In this document: piece after piece, positions 38,664-47,365 of the stretch
Position numbering within the stretch: position 1 is the first letter of the stretch
Layout: every line of letters begins with the position of its first letter
Origin: Tautonia rosea
Lineage (GTDB): Bacteria; Planctomycetota; Planctomycetia; Isosphaerales; Isosphaeraceae
NCBI RefSeq assembly: GCF_012958305.1
Contig: NZ_JABBYO010000007.1
Coordinates: forward strand, 1-64,000
DNA: 64,000 bases
Reading direction: 5' to 3'
The notes under the pieces: model-generated
The model's input: only the letters and a program-made list of their open reading frames with translations
What the model was told of the DNA's origin: nothing
The model's database searches: none
Translations under genes and position numbers: made by a program

Positions 38664-40064
38664 ATGGACCGACGCATCGACACCGACCGCAGCGCGAAGG
38701 ATCGCGATCGGGTCGGCCGCAGTACGGACGTGTCCGTGCTTCCCAGCCGGCAAGACGCCCGATCAGCCTGTCTTCGGGGCCTTCAACAGGGCAGGGGGCC
38801 GGTTCTCTTGACCGGCGAGGCTGGCTCGGGCAAAACCTGGCTCTGCAAGAACCTGGCCGAATCGTGCCCGAAACTCGGTCGATGGTTGATGCTCGATGCC
38901 GCTCCTTCGGATTCGGGGCTCGACCTGCTCCGAAGGATTCTGCGTGGTCTCGGCCGTCGCGATGCGGCCTCAGTGCTCGATGCCCGCGCCGATCTGGCCG
39001 ATGAACTGGCCGAGCAGGCCGAAGATGGCCGACGCTGGTTCCTGGTTCTCGACGAGGCGCAGAATGCCTCGGACAGTGTGCTTGAGGAGTTCCGGCTCCT
39101 CTCCAATCGGCTCGGCCAGCCGGATGGGCTTGCCGGTCTCGTTCTTGTGGGTCGGACCAGCCTGGTGTTCCGCTTCCGCAGCCGATGCTGGGAGTCGCTC
39201 GAATCGCGACTGGCCGTTCACGCCCAGCTTGGCCCGATCGACGCTGAGGAAGCCCGGCTGCTCCTGGAGCTATCCCTGCCCGAGCGTTCCTGGAACCCGG
39301 ACACGATCGAGACGATTCACGCCCGAGCCGCCGGGAACCCGGCGCGGTTGCTCCGGCTCGCCGGTCAACTGCTTCCCGTTGTTCGCCCGGAAGCGGTTCG
39401 GGCCGTCTCCTCTCCGAGTTCGCAGTCGATCTCGGCCCTCGATCGTGAATCCGAGCGGCACTGGTCCGTCTCCCCTCGGATCACTGCCTTCGACCGCAAA
39501 GCCGACCCGATCGCCGACGCTGATCCCGTCACTCCCTGCTGCGATCCCCCCCGCCTTGGCGAGGCTCGGCCTCCGCTTCGGTTCGAGGATGGCGTCATCG
39601 AGGTCGGCTGGGCCGATGCGGAAGACGCTCCGGTCGACACCGAGCCCGATCCCCACGCAGCCGACGACCACTCCCCGGCCGATTCCCTTGAGCCTCGGGA
39701 CGATTCGATCGCGATCGAGTGGCCCGTGTCCTCGGACTCAGTTGTGTCGAACCCCCGGCCGGTCCAGCCTTCGACGGTGGCGATCGACGATCGCTACGCG
39801 GAGATCCAGGCGCAGTCGCAGTGGTCCTTGGCGTTGCAAGCGGCGAGAGCGTCTGAGGACCCCTCGGCAGGTGAGATGGCCTCTCAAGGCCCCTGCGACG
39901 ACTCCCAGCATCCCTGTGCGTGCGAAGGGCTCGGCGAGACCTCGGAGAACCGCGATTGGTCCTCGGATCGCTCCTCGACGAACGTTCGGGCGGAGTCGGG
40001 ACAGGAGTTCGCTCCCTACAGCCGACTCTTTTCTCAGTTGAATTCTGCCAATGAGCCGGAGTAA
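38664..40064 (+). CDS. ExeA/TniB-like AAA ATPase with long disordered tail
   Basis: 466 residues from ATG 38664 with aggag upstream. Residues ~30-240 are an AAA module of the ExeA (GspA)/TniB group: Walker A GEAGSGKT, Walker B WFLVLDEAQN, sensor-like LAGLVLVGRTSL, and a lid domain with IETIHARAAGNPARLLRLAGQLL. The C-terminal ~220 residues are acidic, Ser/Asp/Pro rich and likely unstructured. GspA proteins help the type II secretion secretin through peptidoglycan; TniB acts in transposition. No secretin, GspB or transposase gene is nearby, so the role is open. Confidence 0.8.
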   Translation: MDRRIDTDRSAKDRDRVGRSTDVSVLPSRQDARSACLRGLQQGRGPVLLTGEAGSGKTWLCKNLAESCPKLGRWLMLDAAPSDSGLDLLRRILRGLGRRDAASVLDARADLADELAEQAEDGRRWFLVLDEAQNASDSVLEEFRLLSNRLGQPDGLAGLVLVGRTSLVFRFRSRCWESLESRLAVHAQLGPIDAEEARLLLELSLPERSWNPDTIETIHARAAGNPARLLRLAGQLLPVVRPEAVRAVSSPSSQSISALDRESERHWSVSPRITAFDRKADPIADADPVTPCCDPPRLGEARPPLRFEDGVIEVGWADAEDAPVDTEPDPHAADDHSPADSLEPRDDSIAIEWPVSSDSVVSNPRPVQPSTVAIDDRYAEIQAQSQWSLALQAARASEDPSAGEMASQGPCDDSQHPCACEGLGETSENRDWSSDRSSTNVRAESGQEFAPYSRLFSQLNSANEPE

Positions 40065-40480
40065 TCGGACTCCGAGCGTGGTTAGGTCGGGCTGTCGGGC
40101 GATTCTCAGGGAATTGGCTCAAACGTGGCTGGACCGATCGCCGATTGAGGATTACCAATGAGACGCGAATTCCCGCCCTTCACCGGGCGGGATCGCCGGG
40201 AGGGCAGGTGCCGTCGCGCGTTGCCAACGATTGATGCTCCCGTGCCCCCCATTTCCCGAGGGGGGACCTCGCGCACGGTGGTCCTGGCGAGCGGTTCGGA
40301 TTCACTCCGGATGCGCGGCCCGGGCCTGCAAGGGCGGCACCTGCCTGTTCCCGACCTTCGTGTCCATTCAACCTGGGCAGTTGTCCCAGGAATTCCGGAG
40401 AGCCTCACGTTCCGAGCGGAGGAGACTGAAATTCCGCTTCGGTTCTGCTAGGCTAGTCCGATGGTAGGGGATACGTGCTG
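40065..40480. other. Intergenic region before the mannosyltransferase gene
   Basis: Contains a short hairpin CCCGCCC (40172-40178) / GGGCGGG (40185-40191), possibly the end of the ATPase transcript, and the promoter at 40426-40454. Confidence 0.5.
40426..40454 (+). promoter_or_regulatory. Putative promoter of the polyprenol mannosyltransferase gene
   Basis: CTGAAA (40426-40431), 17-bp spacer, TAGGCT (40449-40454). Transcription would start near 40461, giving a ~20-base leader before ATG 40481. Confidence 0.5.
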
Positions 40481-41362
40481 ATGCCCGTGACTGCCCCGTT
40501 GCGAACTTTGTCCCGACCGGCAATGACGTTGCGCCGATCGGTTTCGCCCCGTCCCGGATCTGTCGTGAGCGACCCGCTTGACTCCGCCACCGAAGCCCCG
40601 AACCCGCCTCCCCGGCTGGTCGTTTCGCTGGCGACCTACAACGAGGCCGACAATCTCGTCCCCCTCGTCCGGGCCATTCGTAAGTACGCGCCCCACGCCT
40701 CGATCCTCATCATCGACGACAATTCCCCCGATGGCACCGGTCGGGTCGCCGACCGGCTTTCCGAGCAATTGCCCGACGTTCACGTCCTGCACCGAACTGG
40801 CAAGCTCGGCCTGGGCACGGCCATTCTCGAAGCCATGCGCTTTGCCATCCGGGGCCACTACGACCAGCTTCTGAACCTCGACGCCGACTTCAGCCACCCG
40901 CCCCGGTTCATTCCCGACCTGCTCGCCGGCATGAATCGCTTCGACGTGATGATCGGCTCGCGCTACGTCCCCGGCGGCGGCGTCGAGAGTTCCCTGTTCA
41001 ACACCAAGCGCAAGCTGATGAGCTGGGCGATCAACACCTACGCCCGCGTTCTGCTTGGCCTCTCCTCCCGCGACAACAGCGGCTCCTATCGCTGCTACCG
41101 CGTCTCGAAGCTCGCGGAGATGGACCTCGACCAGGTCAAATCACGCGGCTATTCGTTCATGGAAGAGATTCTTTACTGGTGCCGACTCGTCGGTTGCACC
41201 ATCGGCGAGACCCCCATCATCTTCGAGGACCGCCGCGCCGGCAAATCGAAGATCAACACCCTCGAAGTCCTCCGCGCCCTCGACGTCATCCTCCGCCTCG
41301 GCCTCACCCGCCCCTTCCGCCGCCGATCGACGGGAGCCCGGCCACCGGCCGTCCAGGCCTGA
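40481..41362 (+). CDS. Polyprenol-phosphate mannosyltransferase-like GT2 enzyme
   Basis: 293 residues from ATG 40481 (later in-frame ATG at 40523 possible). After a basic N-terminus comes a GT2 domain of the dolichol-phosphate mannose synthase group: RLVVSLATYNEADNLVPLV, ILIIDDNSPDGTGRVAD, LLNLDADFSHPPRFIPDLL, VMIGSRYVPGGGV, SGSYRCYRVS, GYSFMEEILY, and EDRRAGKSKI. DADFSH carries the DxD-type metal-binding aspartates. No C-terminal membrane segments, as in the soluble DPM1 class. It makes a polyprenyl-phosphate sugar used as donor for glycosylation outside the cytoplasm; a GT-C acceptor enzyme such as the 26884 gene product could use it, which is speculation. Confidence 0.88.
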   Translation: MPVTAPLRTLSRPAMTLRRSVSPRPGSVVSDPLDSATEAPNPPPRLVVSLATYNEADNLVPLVRAIRKYAPHASILIIDDNSPDGTGRVADRLSEQLPDVHVLHRTGKLGLGTAILEAMRFAIRGHYDQLLNLDADFSHPPRFIPDLLAGMNRFDVMIGSRYVPGGGVESSLFNTKRKLMSWAINTYARVLLGLSSRDNSGSYRCYRVSKLAEMDLDQVKSRGYSFMEEILYWCRLVGCTIGETPIIFEDRRAGKSKINTLEVLRALDVILRLGLTRPFRRRSTGARPPAVQA

Positions 41363-41402
41363 TGCTCCGCCGTCGGGTTGCGTTCAGCCGACCCTTCCCA
41401 AC

Positions 41403-41454
41403 CCTCGCCCCCGCTCACGGGGGAGAGGGTGGCCGCAAGGCCGGCTGAGGGGGC
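41403..41454. repeat. REP-like repeat, family 1, intergenic copy
   Basis: CCCTCGCCCCCGCTCACG then GGGGGAGAGGGTGGCC, GCAAGGCCGGCTGAGGGG. The complement matches the copy inside the gene at 27411-27460. It lies between convergent genes and may serve as a terminator structure. Confidence 0.75.
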
Positions 41455-41507
41455 TCCGTCACGTAGCCCTGGTGGAGGGTGCCACGAGTGGCACACGCCC
41501 CTTGCCT

Positions 41508-41915
41508 TCAGTCTGTTGCCTTGACGACAGAGCTGCCGCTGCTCAGGACACCAACGGGGTCGATCCAGATCATGCGGGCCGGAGTGACACCATCGGCCGG
41601 GATGAACTTCAGAAAATCGCCCGGGGCGAACGCTTCACCGACCCCTGCGACAAGATAGGTATGCCGGCCTGCTTTGTCGGTGAGCCGGAAGTAATGACCG
41701 ACCGCGACGGGATCGGCCTCGACATGAAGTCCGGCGTTCAGATCCGCCGAGCGCAGGGTCACGACCTCCCCAGTCACCTCCGGCAACGCCGACCACTCGA
41801 CGGACATGACGGCGTCGCCAGCCTTCCACTCCGGAATGCGTGGGCTGTGCGCATTGTGGGATGCTGACGCCGGGCCGACGAGCACAGCAACGGCAACGAA
41901 GATCGAGCGCAGCAT
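41508..41915 (-). CDS. Small exported protein of unknown function
   Basis: 135 residues. The start at 41913-41915 is fixed by ggaggt five bases upstream. Signal peptide MLRSIFVAVAVLVGPASA. The mature protein is beta-rich (MSVEWSALPEVTGEVVTLRSADLNAGLHVEADPVAVGHYFRLTDKAGRHTYLVAGVG) with no cysteines and no family I recognise. Transcribed alone, convergent with the mannosyltransferase gene. Confidence 0.7.
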   Translation of the reverse strand: MLRSIFVAVAVLVGPASASHNAHSPRIPEWKAGDAVMSVEWSALPEVTGEVVTLRSADLNAGLHVEADPVAVGHYFRLTDKAGRHTYLVAGVGEAFAPGDFLKFIPADGVTPARMIWIDPVGVLSSGSSVVKATD

Positions 41916-42114
41916 GCGAACCTCCACCTCTCTGAAGTTTGGGATCAGAGTCGGTTGGGACAGGTAGGTGGCGCGCCACCCATGCCACACGACGGTCACG
42001 AATCTCCTCACGACCGCCAGAATCACTGATCCAGGTCGAGTTGCGATCGGGGGACGGAGCTTCCTCCTGCCCAGCAAATTTCCTGGAGGAGAGGGCTTCG
42101 TCCCTCTGCACAGG

Positions 42115-42489
42115 TTAGCCCGCGTCGCGCTCTCGGACGGTCAAATACACTTCCTGGCACGTCTCCGCAATCCGCTCGCCCAGGCTCTGATACTTCACCT
42201 CAAGCTGGCCCGAGTACATGCTCAACACCTTGCACAGGAACGCCGAGTGCGAAGCATCTGCCTCCTCGGCGAACTGCTGCAGCGATTCCTCAATCTGATC
42301 GGCGAGGTAGAGCAGGAACTGGGCCTGCCCCTTCACCTCGGCCAGGGCGCGATGCAGTTCGGGCGAGCCGCCCGGATCGATCGAGCGATCGGCAGGGGTC
42401 GCCGGTTCGGTGTCGGCCTCGGGGGCTGTGTCCGGACGGGGTTCGAGGGCGGTGACTGAGGGGCTTGAGTCCGAGGGTCGGCCATTCAT
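42115..42489 (-). CDS. Small helical protein, paralogue of its upstream neighbour
   Basis: 124 residues from the ATG at 42487-42489, which overlaps the stop of the upstream gene (ATGA). The first ~50 residues are a Pro/Thr/Asp-rich linker. Residues ~50-124 are helical (ALAEVKGQAQFLLYLADQIEESLQQFAEEADASHSAFLCKVLSMY) and align with the neighbour: G-x-x-QF-x-x-YL, F-x-x-EADA, FL, L-x-M, L-x-V. No signal peptide or membrane segment. Unknown function; probably forms a heteromer with the neighbour. Confidence 0.65.
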   Translation of the reverse strand: MNGRPSDSSPSVTALEPRPDTAPEADTEPATPADRSIDPGGSPELHRALAEVKGQAQFLLYLADQIEESLQQFAEEADASHSAFLCKVLSMYSGQLEVKYQSLGERIAETCQEVYLTVRERDAG

Positions 42490-42800
42490 GCGGCGTCCTC
42501 CGTGCCGAAGCGGGATTCGCTGTTGACCAGCGATTCGAGCGAGCCGCAAAGCTCGCCCACGAGCCGCATGTTCTCGCACTCGACAGCGAGATTTGAGGCG
42601 TGCATCTCGATCAATTGACGCAGGAAAATCCGCGTGCCGGGGTCTGCCTCCCCTTCAAAACGCTCGACATCGGCCACGGCAGCCCGAACGAGGTAATCCA
42701 TGAACTGGAGCTTGCCTCGAATCGACGTGCAGAGCCGATCCAGCTGGCCGAGTTCGATCTCGGCGGAGGGTGGCAGGGCGGTCGAAGCAGGGTGCGACAT
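42486..42800 (-). CDS. Small helical protein, paralogue of the downstream gene
   Basis: 104 residues from the ATG at 42798-42800 with ggaga upstream. Helical throughout (DRLCTSIRGKLQFMDYLVRAAVADVERFEGEADPGTRIFLRQLIEMHASNL). It shares the same spaced motif as the following gene and ends in a 4-base overlap with it, so the two are translationally coupled. No known family. Confidence 0.65.
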   Translation of the reverse strand: MSHPASTALPPSAEIELGQLDRLCTSIRGKLQFMDYLVRAAVADVERFEGEADPGTRIFLRQLIEMHASNLAVECENMRLVGELCGSLESLVNSESRFGTEDAA

Positions 42801-43135
42801 CCGTATCTCCCCGACCGTGCGGGTCGGTTGCTCGACGAGAAGGAACCTGCCCAACGGGCCGGACCAGCACACAAAAACGACGGCACTTGGTCCGGGGGCC
42901 GCCGAGGCATGCAACAATGCGCAAGTCCTCGGCGTTCCACGATGGAGCGTTGGAGCTTAACCGGGTCGGTCCTGCTCGACAAGCGATTTTCTCGACGCAC
43001 CCTCTGGCGACCCGGCGCCCTCGGGGTATCATGCGCCCGAAGCGGGGCGGGCAGGGGCAGGTCGTTACGACCGCCGATCCCGGCCCGTCGGCGATCCGAT
43101 CGCGATTCGAACCGAACCACCGGGAGCAACGACCC
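42801..43135. other. Divergent intergenic region
   Basis: Lies between the small paralogue pair (minus) and the ThuA-like gene (plus). A -10-like TATCAT is at 43027-43032 without a clear -35. Nothing else seen. Confidence 0.4.
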
Positions 43136-44023
43136 ATGATCCTCAACCGACGCCGCATGCTCTTGGCCTCCGGGGCCGCCGCCCTGGGAGCCTCCGCCTT
43201 CGCCCGCACCCTCTCCGCCGCCCCTCAGGGCGACCGCAAGAAGATCCTTTACTTCACCAAAAGCTCCGGCTTCCAGCACTCGGTCATCGCTCGCGACGGC
43301 GACGAACTGGCCCACTCCGAGAAGATCCTCATCGACCTCGGCGCCGAGCACGGCTTCGACGTCACCGCCTCGAAGGACGGCCGCCTGTTCGACCCCGACC
43401 GCATCGACGAGTGGGACGCCTTCGTCTTCTACACCACCGGCGACCTGACCCAGCCCGGCACCGACGGCCAGCCCCCCATGTCTCCCGAGGGGCTCAAGGC
43501 CTTCCTCGACGCCATCCAGTCCGGCCGCAAGGGGTTCGTCGGCATCCACTGCGCCACCGACACCTTCCACAGCGGACCCGACGACCGCACCCCCTACATT
43601 GAGATGATCGGCGGCGAGTTCATCTCCCACGGCCCGCAGCAGGTCGCCAAGATCAAGGTCGTCGATCCCGACTTCCCCGGCGCCGGGCCCTTCGGCTCCG
43701 AGTTCGAAATCAACGACGAGTGGTACGCCTTCCGCAACCTCTCCGACCAGATCCACGGCATCATGGTCCAGCTCACCGAAGGCATGCAATCCGGCCGTGC
43801 CCGCGACTACGAGCGGCCTGATTACCCCATGACCTGGGTGAAAAAGTACGGCGACGGCCGCGTCTTCTACACCTCGATGGGCCACCGCGAAGACGTCTGG
43901 ACCAACCCCAAGTACCAAGGGCTCCTCATCGGCGGCCTCAACGTCGTCACCGGCCGCGCCGACGCCGACTTCACCCCCAACGTCTCCGAGATCACCCCCG
44001 ACTACCAAACCCTCCCGGGCTGA
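43136..44023 (+). CDS. Tat-exported ThuA-like domain protein
   Basis: 295 residues from ATG 43136, gggag nine bases upstream. The N-terminus has a twin-arginine-type signal (NRRRMLLASGAAALGASAFARTLSAAP). The mature part is a ThuA-like (trehalose-utilisation, glutamine-amidotransferase-like) fold: KKILYFTKSSGFQHSVI, WDAFVFYTTGDL, GRKGFVGIHCATDTF, PMTWVKKYGDGRVFYTSMGHREDVW. The ThuA fold usually lacks a working nucleophile-His-Glu triad although GIHCATD holds a Cys at the nucleophile-like position. In planctomycetes such proteins are often paired with secreted sugar-degradation genes; none is adjacent. Substrate unknown. Confidence 0.88.
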   Translation: MILNRRRMLLASGAAALGASAFARTLSAAPQGDRKKILYFTKSSGFQHSVIARDGDELAHSEKILIDLGAEHGFDVTASKDGRLFDPDRIDEWDAFVFYTTGDLTQPGTDGQPPMSPEGLKAFLDAIQSGRKGFVGIHCATDTFHSGPDDRTPYIEMIGGEFISHGPQQVAKIKVVDPDFPGAGPFGSEFEINDEWYAFRNLSDQIHGIMVQLTEGMQSGRARDYERPDYPMTWVKKYGDGRVFYTSMGHREDVWTNPKYQGLLIGGLNVVTGRADADFTPNVSEITPDYQTLPG

Positions 44024-44033
44024 CCTGTTCCCC

Positions 44034-44092
44034 GCTTCCTCGGCCAGGGAGAGCCACGGCGAGAGCCGTCGGCCCTTGGCCGAGGAAGCAGT
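44034..44092. terminator. Large hairpin after the ThuA-like gene
   Basis: Arms TTCCTCGGCCA... (44034-44050) and ...TGGCCGAGGAA (44076-44092) pair over at least 13 bp with one mismatch near the loop; a smaller CGGC/GCCG hairpin sits inside. It begins 11 bp after the stop at 44023. No T-run. Confidence 0.6.
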
Positions 44093-44248
44093 AGCGTGAC
44101 AGTCATTGGCACCCTGCAAGGCAAGTATCACGTCGCTTCTTCACTCGAACGCAGGAGGCCGGAGCTTGGTCAGTCTGGGACAGGTGGGGCCAGTGAGATA
44201 TGCTGGATGGTGTCGACTTCCAGACTTCATCAATCAAAGGAGTGAACT

Positions 44249-44473
44249 ATGTCTCGACTCATGGAACAGGCGATCGAGAAGATCCGGCAACTTCCTGAAT
44301 CTGAGCAAGACGCGCTCGCCTCGATCGTGCTTCAGGAAATCGAATCTGAGCGGCGATGGGAAGAACTCTTCGCCCGGCCCGAGTCGAGCGACCTGCTTTC
44401 CCGCATGGCTGACCAGGCACTGACCGAAGCGAAGGCAGGACGGGCCACGCCGCTCGACCTCGATGACCGATGA
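44249..44473 (+). CDS. Antitoxin-like small protein of a type II toxin-antitoxin pair
   Basis: 74 residues, ATG 44249, aaaggagtga upstream. Helical (MEQAIEKIRQLPESEQDALASIVLQEIESERRWEELFARPES) with an acidic C-terminus. This is the pattern of small antitoxins that lack a clear DNA-binding domain and precede RelE/ParE-like toxins. Its stop overlaps the next start by four bases (ATGA). Expected to bind and neutralise the downstream product. A -10-like TATGCT is at 44198-44203. Confidence 0.7.
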   Translation: MSRLMEQAIEKIRQLPESEQDALASIVLQEIESERRWEELFARPESSDLLSRMADQALTEAKAGRATPLDLDDR

Positions 44474-44739
44474 ATTCGTTCCTCCTACCGCAGTTCCTGG
44501 CGTTGTACCGTGCACTTCCCCAACAGGTTCGGCAACAGGCTCGGCACGCCTACGCCTTGTTTCGACAAGACCCACATCACCCGAGCTTGCGTTTCCGCCA
44601 GGTTCATCCGGTCCGTCCCATCTTCTCTGTCCGTGTTGGACTCCATGTTCGGGCCGTCGGAATCCGGGAGGGAAACAACATCTATTGGTTCTGGATCGGC
44701 TCACATGCGGAGTACGACCGCCTTTTGAACCAATATTGA
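44470..44739 (+). CDS. RelE/ParE-fold toxin-like protein
   Basis: 89 residues overlapping the preceding gene by four bases. The order FRQDPHHPSLRFRQVHPVRPIFSVRVGLHVRAVGIREGNNIYWFWIGSHAEYDRLL matches the RelE/ParE toxin fold: a basic strand with spaced Arg (SVRVGLHVRAVG), then a hydrophobic strand IYWFWIG and HAEYDRL, where RelE-type proteins have a His and Tyr near the end. Probable mRNA interferase or gyrase inhibitor; the sequence cannot say which. Confidence 0.75.
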   Translation: MNSFLLPQFLALYRALPQQVRQQARHAYALFRQDPHHPSLRFRQVHPVRPIFSVRVGLHVRAVGIREGNNIYWFWIGSHAEYDRLLNQY

Positions 44740-44841
44740 AGATCGTGGAACACGTCGCCTGGCCGGCTGGCCGTTCCGGTGGCCAGGGCGAGCGAGCAGA
44801 ACTCGCCCCAGCTCACGGGCCTCCAGATGTCAGACAGGCCC

Positions 44842-47184
44842 TTATTCCTCCCGGCCCGCCGTCAACGACGGCTCCGGCCGCGCCCCCGAGAACGGCTCGA
44901 TCTTCCGGATTAACGCCCCATCGGCCCCCTTCCAAAGGAAGATGGCCCCCGTGTCGTCTCCCGCGGCGACGATCGAGCCGTCGGCCGAGGTGGCGACACT
45001 GTAGACGTAATCCGTTGGCCCGCTGAACCCGCGTTGAATGCGGCCGTTCTCAACGTTGAACAAGCGAACGGTCTTGTCGCCCGAGGCCCCAATCGCCTCG
45101 TTCTTGCCCGGCACCCAGCGGACCGACGTGACCTGGCTGCCCACGGCTTGCGAGGTCCGCAACTGCTCGCCGTTCTCATAATCCCAGAACTTCAACACAT
45201 TGTCGGCCCCGCCGCTGACGAGCTGCGTCCCTTCGGCGTTCCAGTCGACGCTCATGACGTGGTGCGTGTGTCCTTCAAACGCCTTGAGCCGCTCTCCCGA
45301 AGGAATGGCCACCACCCGCACGAACTTGTCGGCCGCGCCGGTGGCCAGGCTCGTCCCGTCGGGGCGGAACTTCACGCCGAAGACCGTGTCGCTGTGCAGC
45401 TCCGGCAGATCCAGCAGCAAGTTGCCCGTCTCCGCGTCCCAAAGCTTCACCTCGCCCGACCCCGCCGGCTCGCCGCCTCCGGTGGCAATGAGCTTGCCAT
45501 CGGGGCTGAAGTCGATCGCCAGCACCCGGAAGACATGCGGTTCGAGCGTCGTGTGCAGCGACCATTGCCCCTCGAACGTCCAGACGTTCATGCCTTGATC
45601 TTCGGATCCCGAGACGACCCGGCCGTCTCCCGCAAACGCCAGGGCGTTCACGGCCGACACCTTGGTCGGGTCCTCTGCGTTGACGTGACCGAAAGCCACC
45701 ACGCCCACGCCCGTGTCCGCCTCCCAGACCTTCAAGCCATTGGCTCCGGCCGTGGCGATCCGATCTCCCGACGGGGAAACGGCCACCGCGCGAACGCCAC
45801 CGTCATGGGCGTTCACGACTGACCCCGCGGCCCCGTCGGCCAGCGACCAGAGGCGCGCCGACCCGTCCGCGCCACCACTGACAATCGTGGCACCATTCGG
45901 AGAGCAGGCCAACGTCTGCACCGCCCCCTCGTGCGCGGCGATCGTCCGCGGTTCCCCGTCCCCTTCGACCGACCAGATCCGGACCGTTCCGTCCTGGCCC
46001 CCCGAGATCACCGCCGACCCGTCCGGCGTCACCGCCAGAGCCCGCACGGCCCCCTCATGCCCGGTCCGTTCGACCGGTTCGGCCCCCTCCGGGAATCCGG
46101 CCCCCGGCCCTTCGGGCAAGGACCAGATCCGAACCGCGCCGTCCTCACCCGCCGAGGCCAGTTGCTTGGCATCCAGTCCGACAAATGCTAATGCGTGAAT
46201 TGCTCCCTCGTGTCCCTTGTGATTCCCGATCGCCGCGCCGTCCTCCAGCGTCCACAGGCGGATCACCCCGTCAGCTCCTCCGGTGGCAATCACCCCGGCC
46301 TCGCTCGCCAGCGCCACCGATCGCAACGCTCCTCCTTCGGCCGGGCCAATCGTGCGGATTTCCGCATCCGTGGTCGCGTCGGCCACGCGGATCGAACCGT
46401 CTTCCAAAACCGCAACCACGGTGGAACCATCCTGCGGCGACGCGATCGCATTGACCGTCGCGCCCAGCCCGCCGAAGCTTCTGGCCAGTTCGCTCGTCGG
46501 TGCATTCCAGACGGTCACGATCCGATAGCTTCCTGCCGCGAGCCGTTTCCCGTCTCGGCTAAAGCGGATCGACTGAATGAGATCCTGATGCCCTCCGAGC
46601 GTAATCACTTCCTGACCTGTTTTCGCGTCGAAGACCTGCACCACGTTCGCCCGCCCGACCGCCAGATCGTTGCCGTCTCCGGTCAGATCAACCGCCAGCA
46701 CCGGGTTCACCCCCGGCGGCAAGGCCCCCAGCTCGATCGCTGCGTCTGCCGCCTCCAACTCGGCCATCATCTCCTCGGTGTCGTCCTTCGCCCCCTGGTC
46801 GATCCAGAGCTTCAGCAGGCCCAGCTCATCGGGAGTCATCGGCTCCAGGTTCTTCTCGACCGGCGGCATGAACGGCTCGACCGTATGCGCGGCCATCTGA
46901 AAGAGCAGGCTTTCCTCGGCCTTGCCCGGCACGATCGAGGGCCCGCTGGTGCCCCCCTTGAGCATCCCGGCGACCTCTTCCATGTTCAGATCATTTTCTG
47001 CCAATGCCGAGTTGTGGCACCCTGCGCAGCGAACATCAAGAATGTCAATCAATTCCGTGATGTAACTCACCGGCTCGTCCCGTTCCGGCACGTTCACCTC
47101 AAGCTGTCGGGCCTGAGTCACGGTCGTCGCGCCAACGGTCAAGAGCAGGCAGAGCAGGGGGGGGAACGTCGATCGCATTCGCAT
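44842..47184 (-). CDS. Secreted cytochrome-like (CxxCH) plus WD40-repeat protein
   Basis: 780 residues; signal peptide FPPLLCLLLTVGATTVTQA. Residues ~40-135 are a planctomycete-type cytochrome C domain with haem motif C53-A-G-C56-H57 and a distal PFMPPVEKNLEPMTPDELGLLKLWIDQGA. From ~165 onwards there are about 12-14 WD40 repeats (LTGHEGAVRALAVTPDGSAVISGGQDGTVRIWSVEG type), enough for two propellers. This fusion is a hallmark of planctomycetes, where it often accompanies DUF1549/DUF1553 genes; here it precedes a pre-peptidase-domain gene region instead. Role: periplasmic, presumably electron transfer or protein scaffolding. Confidence 0.92.
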   Translation of the reverse strand: MRMRSTFPPLLCLLLTVGATTVTQARQLEVNVPERDEPVSYITELIDILDVRCAGCHNSALAENDLNMEEVAGMLKGGTSGPSIVPGKAEESLLFQMAAHTVEPFMPPVEKNLEPMTPDELGLLKLWIDQGAKDDTEEMMAELEAADAAIELGALPPGVNPVLAVDLTGDGNDLAVGRANVVQVFDAKTGQEVITLGGHQDLIQSIRFSRDGKRLAAGSYRIVTVWNAPTSELARSFGGLGATVNAIASPQDGSTVVAVLEDGSIRVADATTDAEIRTIGPAEGGALRSVALASEAGVIATGGADGVIRLWTLEDGAAIGNHKGHEGAIHALAFVGLDAKQLASAGEDGAVRIWSLPEGPGAGFPEGAEPVERTGHEGAVRALAVTPDGSAVISGGQDGTVRIWSVEGDGEPRTIAAHEGAVQTLACSPNGATIVSGGADGSARLWSLADGAAGSVVNAHDGGVRAVAVSPSGDRIATAGANGLKVWEADTGVGVVAFGHVNAEDPTKVSAVNALAFAGDGRVVSGSEDQGMNVWTFEGQWSLHTTLEPHVFRVLAIDFSPDGKLIATGGGEPAGSGEVKLWDAETGNLLLDLPELHSDTVFGVKFRPDGTSLATGAADKFVRVVAIPSGERLKAFEGHTHHVMSVDWNAEGTQLVSGGADNVLKFWDYENGEQLRTSQAVGSQVTSVRWVPGKNEAIGASGDKTVRLFNVENGRIQRGFSGPTDYVYSVATSADGSIVAAGDDTGAIFLWKGADGALIRKIEPFSGARPEPSLTAGREE

Positions 47185-47365
47185 GGGTGCGGGTCCTATT
47201 CGGAGAGAGAGATCAGGCGGGACAGCGGAGGTTTGACGAGACTTCTGAGGTGAGACTCAGACATTTATGGAGATCCCAAACCAATATCCGAGTTTCAAGA
47301 GCGGCCACCGGGGATACCCCAAACCTGGGACGGTCTACGCGAAGGCACCCTTTGCGGGCTTACCC

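Noticed and set aside
38664-40064. Transposition helper (TniB)
   Set aside because: The ATPase fold is compatible, but there is no transposase, TniQ or element ends nearby.
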